DNA from: Sitta carolinensis
Lineage: Eukaryota > Chordata > Aves > Passeriformes > Sittidae
Assembly (NCBI GenBank): GCA_032173965.1
Contig: CM063284.1
Span: 60,758,863-60,822,862 of the forward strand
Reading direction: 5' to 3'
Length of the DNA stretch: 64,000 nt
Under the pieces are notes generated by a model. The model was not told where the DNA came from. It was given only the letters and a program-made list of their open reading frames with translations, and made no database searches. The position numbers and the translations under genes were made by a program. The first letter of the stretch is position 1. Each line of letters opens with the position of its first letter. This document shows positions 60,804 through 64,000 of this stretch, piece after piece.

Positions 60804-62175
60804 AGAGCTCTGAGAAGAATGAAAGCTCAGCCTCTGAAAATCCCACCAGTTTAGTAGTTCTTCCATGAAAAGAGAGAATACAGCCAATGAGATTTAAAAT
60901 AATGACATCACCTCTTATACACACATTAATCTTACAAGTAGAAGGAAGTAAACTCCTAGGCCTTGCATCCCAAATCTTTAGCTCATTTAAAAATTTCTGT
61001 TCTGGATCTCTATTTCTCCAAAAACACTGAGCCACCAGTCAAGAATGGAATTTAACATCATGCCAGATATAAAAAAAACCTTATCCATGACTCAAAGTCT
61101 GCAGACAAAGCATTTCTGAGTCACACTGAAATTCAGCCCCAGGAACCAACAAATGTAAACATACCATTCTCCCAGCCATGTGTTGGGCTCAGAGTAAAGT
61201 TAGTTGCAAAGTGAGGACATACAGTAAAATATGTGAAAACTAACCCTCCCCACTAGAGATTACGCCTCCACAGGTCTAACCAAGAAAGGACTATGTACCA
61301 ACTCCAAGAATTTGAGGATCAGAAAACAAAAGAATTAAAACTATCCCATCGTTAGCCTCCAGAGCTCATTTCATCAAAAGGAACTGGCCTTTTGTCCATG
61401 GAGACACAGATAAACTTAAAAGTAATAAAAAATATGAGACTACTTCAACAGTCAAATGTTCACTTTATAAACAAGATGGCTTATTTCAATCTCATCTTCC
61501 CTCACTTGAGAAGAACAAAAGTTGACCACAGCAAAGCACATGAATGAACATGCACATAACATCCTTTAAAAATACAAATAATCACACTGGAGAAGACTGG
61601 CCTATTCACAGATTTCAAACAATGCACAAATTAAAGCACTTCACCAAATTAAGGTCTCAGTTTGCTGAACCAGGCTTTCCAATTGGTAGCAAAGGAGGCT
61701 GAAGTTCAAACAAGAGGTTTCTGTTATCTGTAGCATGACATTTCAGGTGATACTTGTACATGTAAGTGCAAAACATCTACATTGCATAACCTCAGAAGCA
61801 AATGCAAGTGCTTTAAAAAAGAAAAGAAATCTGTCGTCTTCTTTTCTCAATTATACCTGCACAAGAAATTGAACCTAAAGAAGTTTCATTGTCACCTGAC
61901 CTGCAACCATTAATATCAGCATAGAAGAATGTTTATTACAAAAAAGATAATTTAGCAATGAACTTCAATGTGAAAGAACTAGTAAAACCCAAGATCAGGT
62001 AAAATAAATAACAATCTTATTCTCTTCTTACATTCTGTACTTCCATAGGCCCCCGTAATTATCTTAAGGCTTTCAGTTGTTAATTCAAAGAAAATAAAAG
62101 ACACATTAAGTCTGGGAAGAATGCTCATTCTCTCCACCTCTACTGATGTGATTTTTTTGTCTGGTTTTAGCACAC
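60804..62175. other. Unique non-coding stretch
   Basis: No gene, RNA gene or transposon was recognised between the two CR1 fragments. Open frames are 77 codons or fewer. Confidence 0.6.
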
Positions 62176-62325
62176 ACAGAATCACAGAATGTGCAAGGAT
62201 GGACGTGACCACAGTGGATCATCTGTTTTGACCTCTCTGCTCAAGCAGGATCCTCCTAGAACACATGGCACAGGATTGCATCCAGACAATTCTTAAATAT
62301 CTCCAGTGAGGGAGGCTCTTGAAAG
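62176..62325 (-). mobile_element. Short CR1 3' tail, minus strand
   Basis: The left edge ACAGAATCACAGAATGTGC has two 3' octamers. It is followed by the antisense tail with ACCACAGTGGATCATCTG, CTCTCTGCTCAAGCAGGATC, CACAGGATTGCATCCAGACA and AATATCTCCAGTGAGGGAGG. The match ends near GCTCTTGAA, so only about 150 bp was inserted or survives. The tail type resembles that of the old copy at 12.6 kb more than those at 7.4 and 19.8 kb. Confidence 0.9.
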
Positions 62326-62904
62326 TGTGTAAGGAAATACAGCCCAATTAAGTTGGTCTGAGAAGGGTGCACAGTTGGCTGAAAATTGGTTTTAAAATGT
62401 TGGTATAAGCATTCACAATTAAACAACACATACTTTTTTAGCATGGCCTCCCAAATTCCATGGTACTTTATAGTTGCATTAGCAAACAGAGTAAAGAAAA
62501 CTTTTGTGACCTTTGAAAATAGCATAAAACAGGGTGGGTAGCAGGCAGTTCTGACAGTAAGACTAGAATGGAAAAGATCTTTGTCCACTGGAGCAACATT
62601 CTGATAAACAGATGAGGTCAGAAAGGAGTAATGCAGATTCCTGCACTTAAGTCAGAATTAGTAACTCTATAAATTTAATACGGGGAAAATCCAGCTGATC
62701 AGAAGTTTTACATAAAGGAATCTGAAGGATTTCAAACCACATGAGTCAACTAAGTCAGGTTGTTTGAAAATAAAAACATACACCATTGAAAAGGTAAAAC
62801 CAGGAGTTTTTAAGAAGCACATCCTTTTATATAAGGAATCCTCTTACTTTTCCTTTTCCTGGGCATTGTGTAATTATAGAAGCAGTCTTCTAGGAGGGAA
62901 GCGG
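62326..62904. other. Non-coding stretch between CR1 fragments
   Basis: No gene was recognised. A 110-codon minus frame (62256-62588) begins in this stretch and ends inside the CR1 tail; it has no family features. Confidence 0.5.
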
Positions 62905-63145
62905 CCCCTGGGTGTCCACAGGAGAGCAAGGACTGTAAAGAAAGAATGGGATTCTTTAGTCTAGAAAAAAGGACCTCATGAAGAACATGATTGCCTTAAG
63001 ATATGGAAAAGATTGCCATGAAGAACCATCTGTTCTCTTTATCCACCATGGATAGGACAAAAATGATAGGTTTAAATTCCTGTTTTGAAGTTACAGAATA
63101 AATATTAGGAAAATGTTTCCAACAATAAGGTGATAAAAAATAAAT
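62905..63145 (+). mobile_element. Ancient CR1/L3-like fragment, plus strand
   Basis: The sequence follows the C-terminal part of CR1-clade ORF2 with heavy decay. It encodes VHRRARTVKKEWDSLV (compare VQRRATK...[10 protein letters not shown]); at nucleotide level TTCTTTAGTCTAGAAAAAAG stands for FFSLEKR. Then come a GAACATGATTGCC block (DMIAV), TGTTCTCTTTATCCACC (FSL), GGATAGGACAAAAATGATAG (DRTKMIG) and ATATTAGGAAAATGTTTCC (IRKMF). The order and spacing fit the old CR1/L3 lineage shared by amniotes. The 3' octamer end is absent or unrecognisable. Limits are approximate. Confidence 0.65.
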
Positions 63146-64000
63146 TTTAAGAAAACCTAGAGATATAAGGGTAAGAAAATTATAAGGTCCTTCTTTAAAT
63201 TTGGGGATAAAAAATATCTTATGGTCTCTTTTTGATGTTGTGTCTCTAAGTCTAGAAGAATAGAGTTGTCCTCTGCATCTTTTGTCAGCAGAGCTGTAGA
63301 ACTTCTCTGCTAATCTTAGAAGTCACTAAGGTTAAAACTGGCAGACAGGCAGTTTCTCTGAGTCTTTGACCATGTGTGTGTGTGTACTTGCATAAAGGTC
63401 TGTTTGAGAATGTATCTTCCTACATGTGTGTGCCTTTACATGTACAAGCCTGTGTTCATGCACTCATGCACATTCTTGTGTGAATGTAGTGTCCTTGAGA
63501 TCTGAAATTTAGTTTTGAAAGCATATAACAAATACTTCCTTCCACTGAACCACAGCAGTATAAAAGGTCGAAGCGTGTAGGAAGGCTGCTATCTAGTTAT
63601 GCTGGTATTCTTGCCCACCCTTTTGTCCCAAGGCAGAGCAGGTTTGGAGAGGAGAAAGGGTAGATGTGAAAAGGGTTTTCTATCTGAAAAGGCAGTTGGC
63701 AAAGTTTGTGTCTGATTTACATCCTCATGTAGCACTGACTGCAGCAAAGTGACAGCAGTATAAAACTGACTTGAAGAGAAAAACAGATCTTTATATGATT
63801 ATAGTTATATATGAAGAGCTATTGATCTGAAGATTTGTTCCACAAGGGTAAGACTATTCAACAAGAGTGTCTGATGAGACTTGCACATAGTAGCTTAATG
63901 GTGGAACCAGAATATGATACAAAATAAACACTCAAGCAAGGCAGACTATATCTAAACCTGGTGAATGAAGGAGACAATTATCCTCAGTATTCAGACCAAA
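63146..64000. other. Non-coding stretch to the window end
   Basis: No gene was recognised. A TG-rich patch at about 63371-63480 contains a short (TG)n run at 63373-63384 followed by scattered TGTG and CATG steps, a decayed microsatellite. Confidence 0.6.

Overview
This window reads as vertebrate nuclear DNA, most likely from a bird. The best evidence is the repeat content. There are seven recognisable fragments of avian CR1 LINEs, several ending in the CR1-type ATTCTATG octamer, one older and more decayed CR1/L3-like fragment, and a set of solo long terminal repeats (LTRs) of endogenous retroviruses with ERVL-like features. No L1 or Alu-like element was seen. From memory, the LTR types resemble those common in Neoaves and songbirds; that narrower placement is inference. 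The background is AT-rich with many poly-A/T runs.

I found no convincing protein-coding gene, tRNA, rRNA or other RNA gene. The longest open frames are about 110-160 codons. Those I can explain lie in repeats (antisense CR1, LTR, microsatellite); the rest match no family I recognise. The window is best read as intergenic or deep intronic. By rough sum, CR1 and LTR sequence covers about 8 kb of the 64 kb.

Layout: 1-21.6 kb is mostly unique AT-rich sequence with three minus-strand CR1 copies (about 7.4, 12.6 and 19.8 kb); the second still carries a decayed stretch of reverse transcriptase. From 21.7 to 31.5 kb there is a candidate short LTR (21.7 kb), a short CR1 tail (25.2 kb) and a 1 kb LTR on the minus strand (30.5 kb). 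From 39 to 52.5 kb there is an LTR cluster: a 669 bp CpG-rich LTR, two nearly identical 0.29 kb LTRs 4.2 kb apart in the same orientation with a plus-strand CR1 between them, a 1,347 bp LTR flanked by a perfect 5 bp duplication (AAACT), and a 0.42 kb LTR. From 56 to 64 kb there is a possible further LTR, a compound A/CA/GA microsatellite, and three more CR1-derived fragments.

No retroviral gag, pol or env and no new multi-gene system was found. The most useful observations are the well-bounded solo LTRs with target-site duplications, the twin LTR pair, and a few repeat-free stretches that could be conserved regulatory DNA. The last cannot be tested without cross-species alignment.
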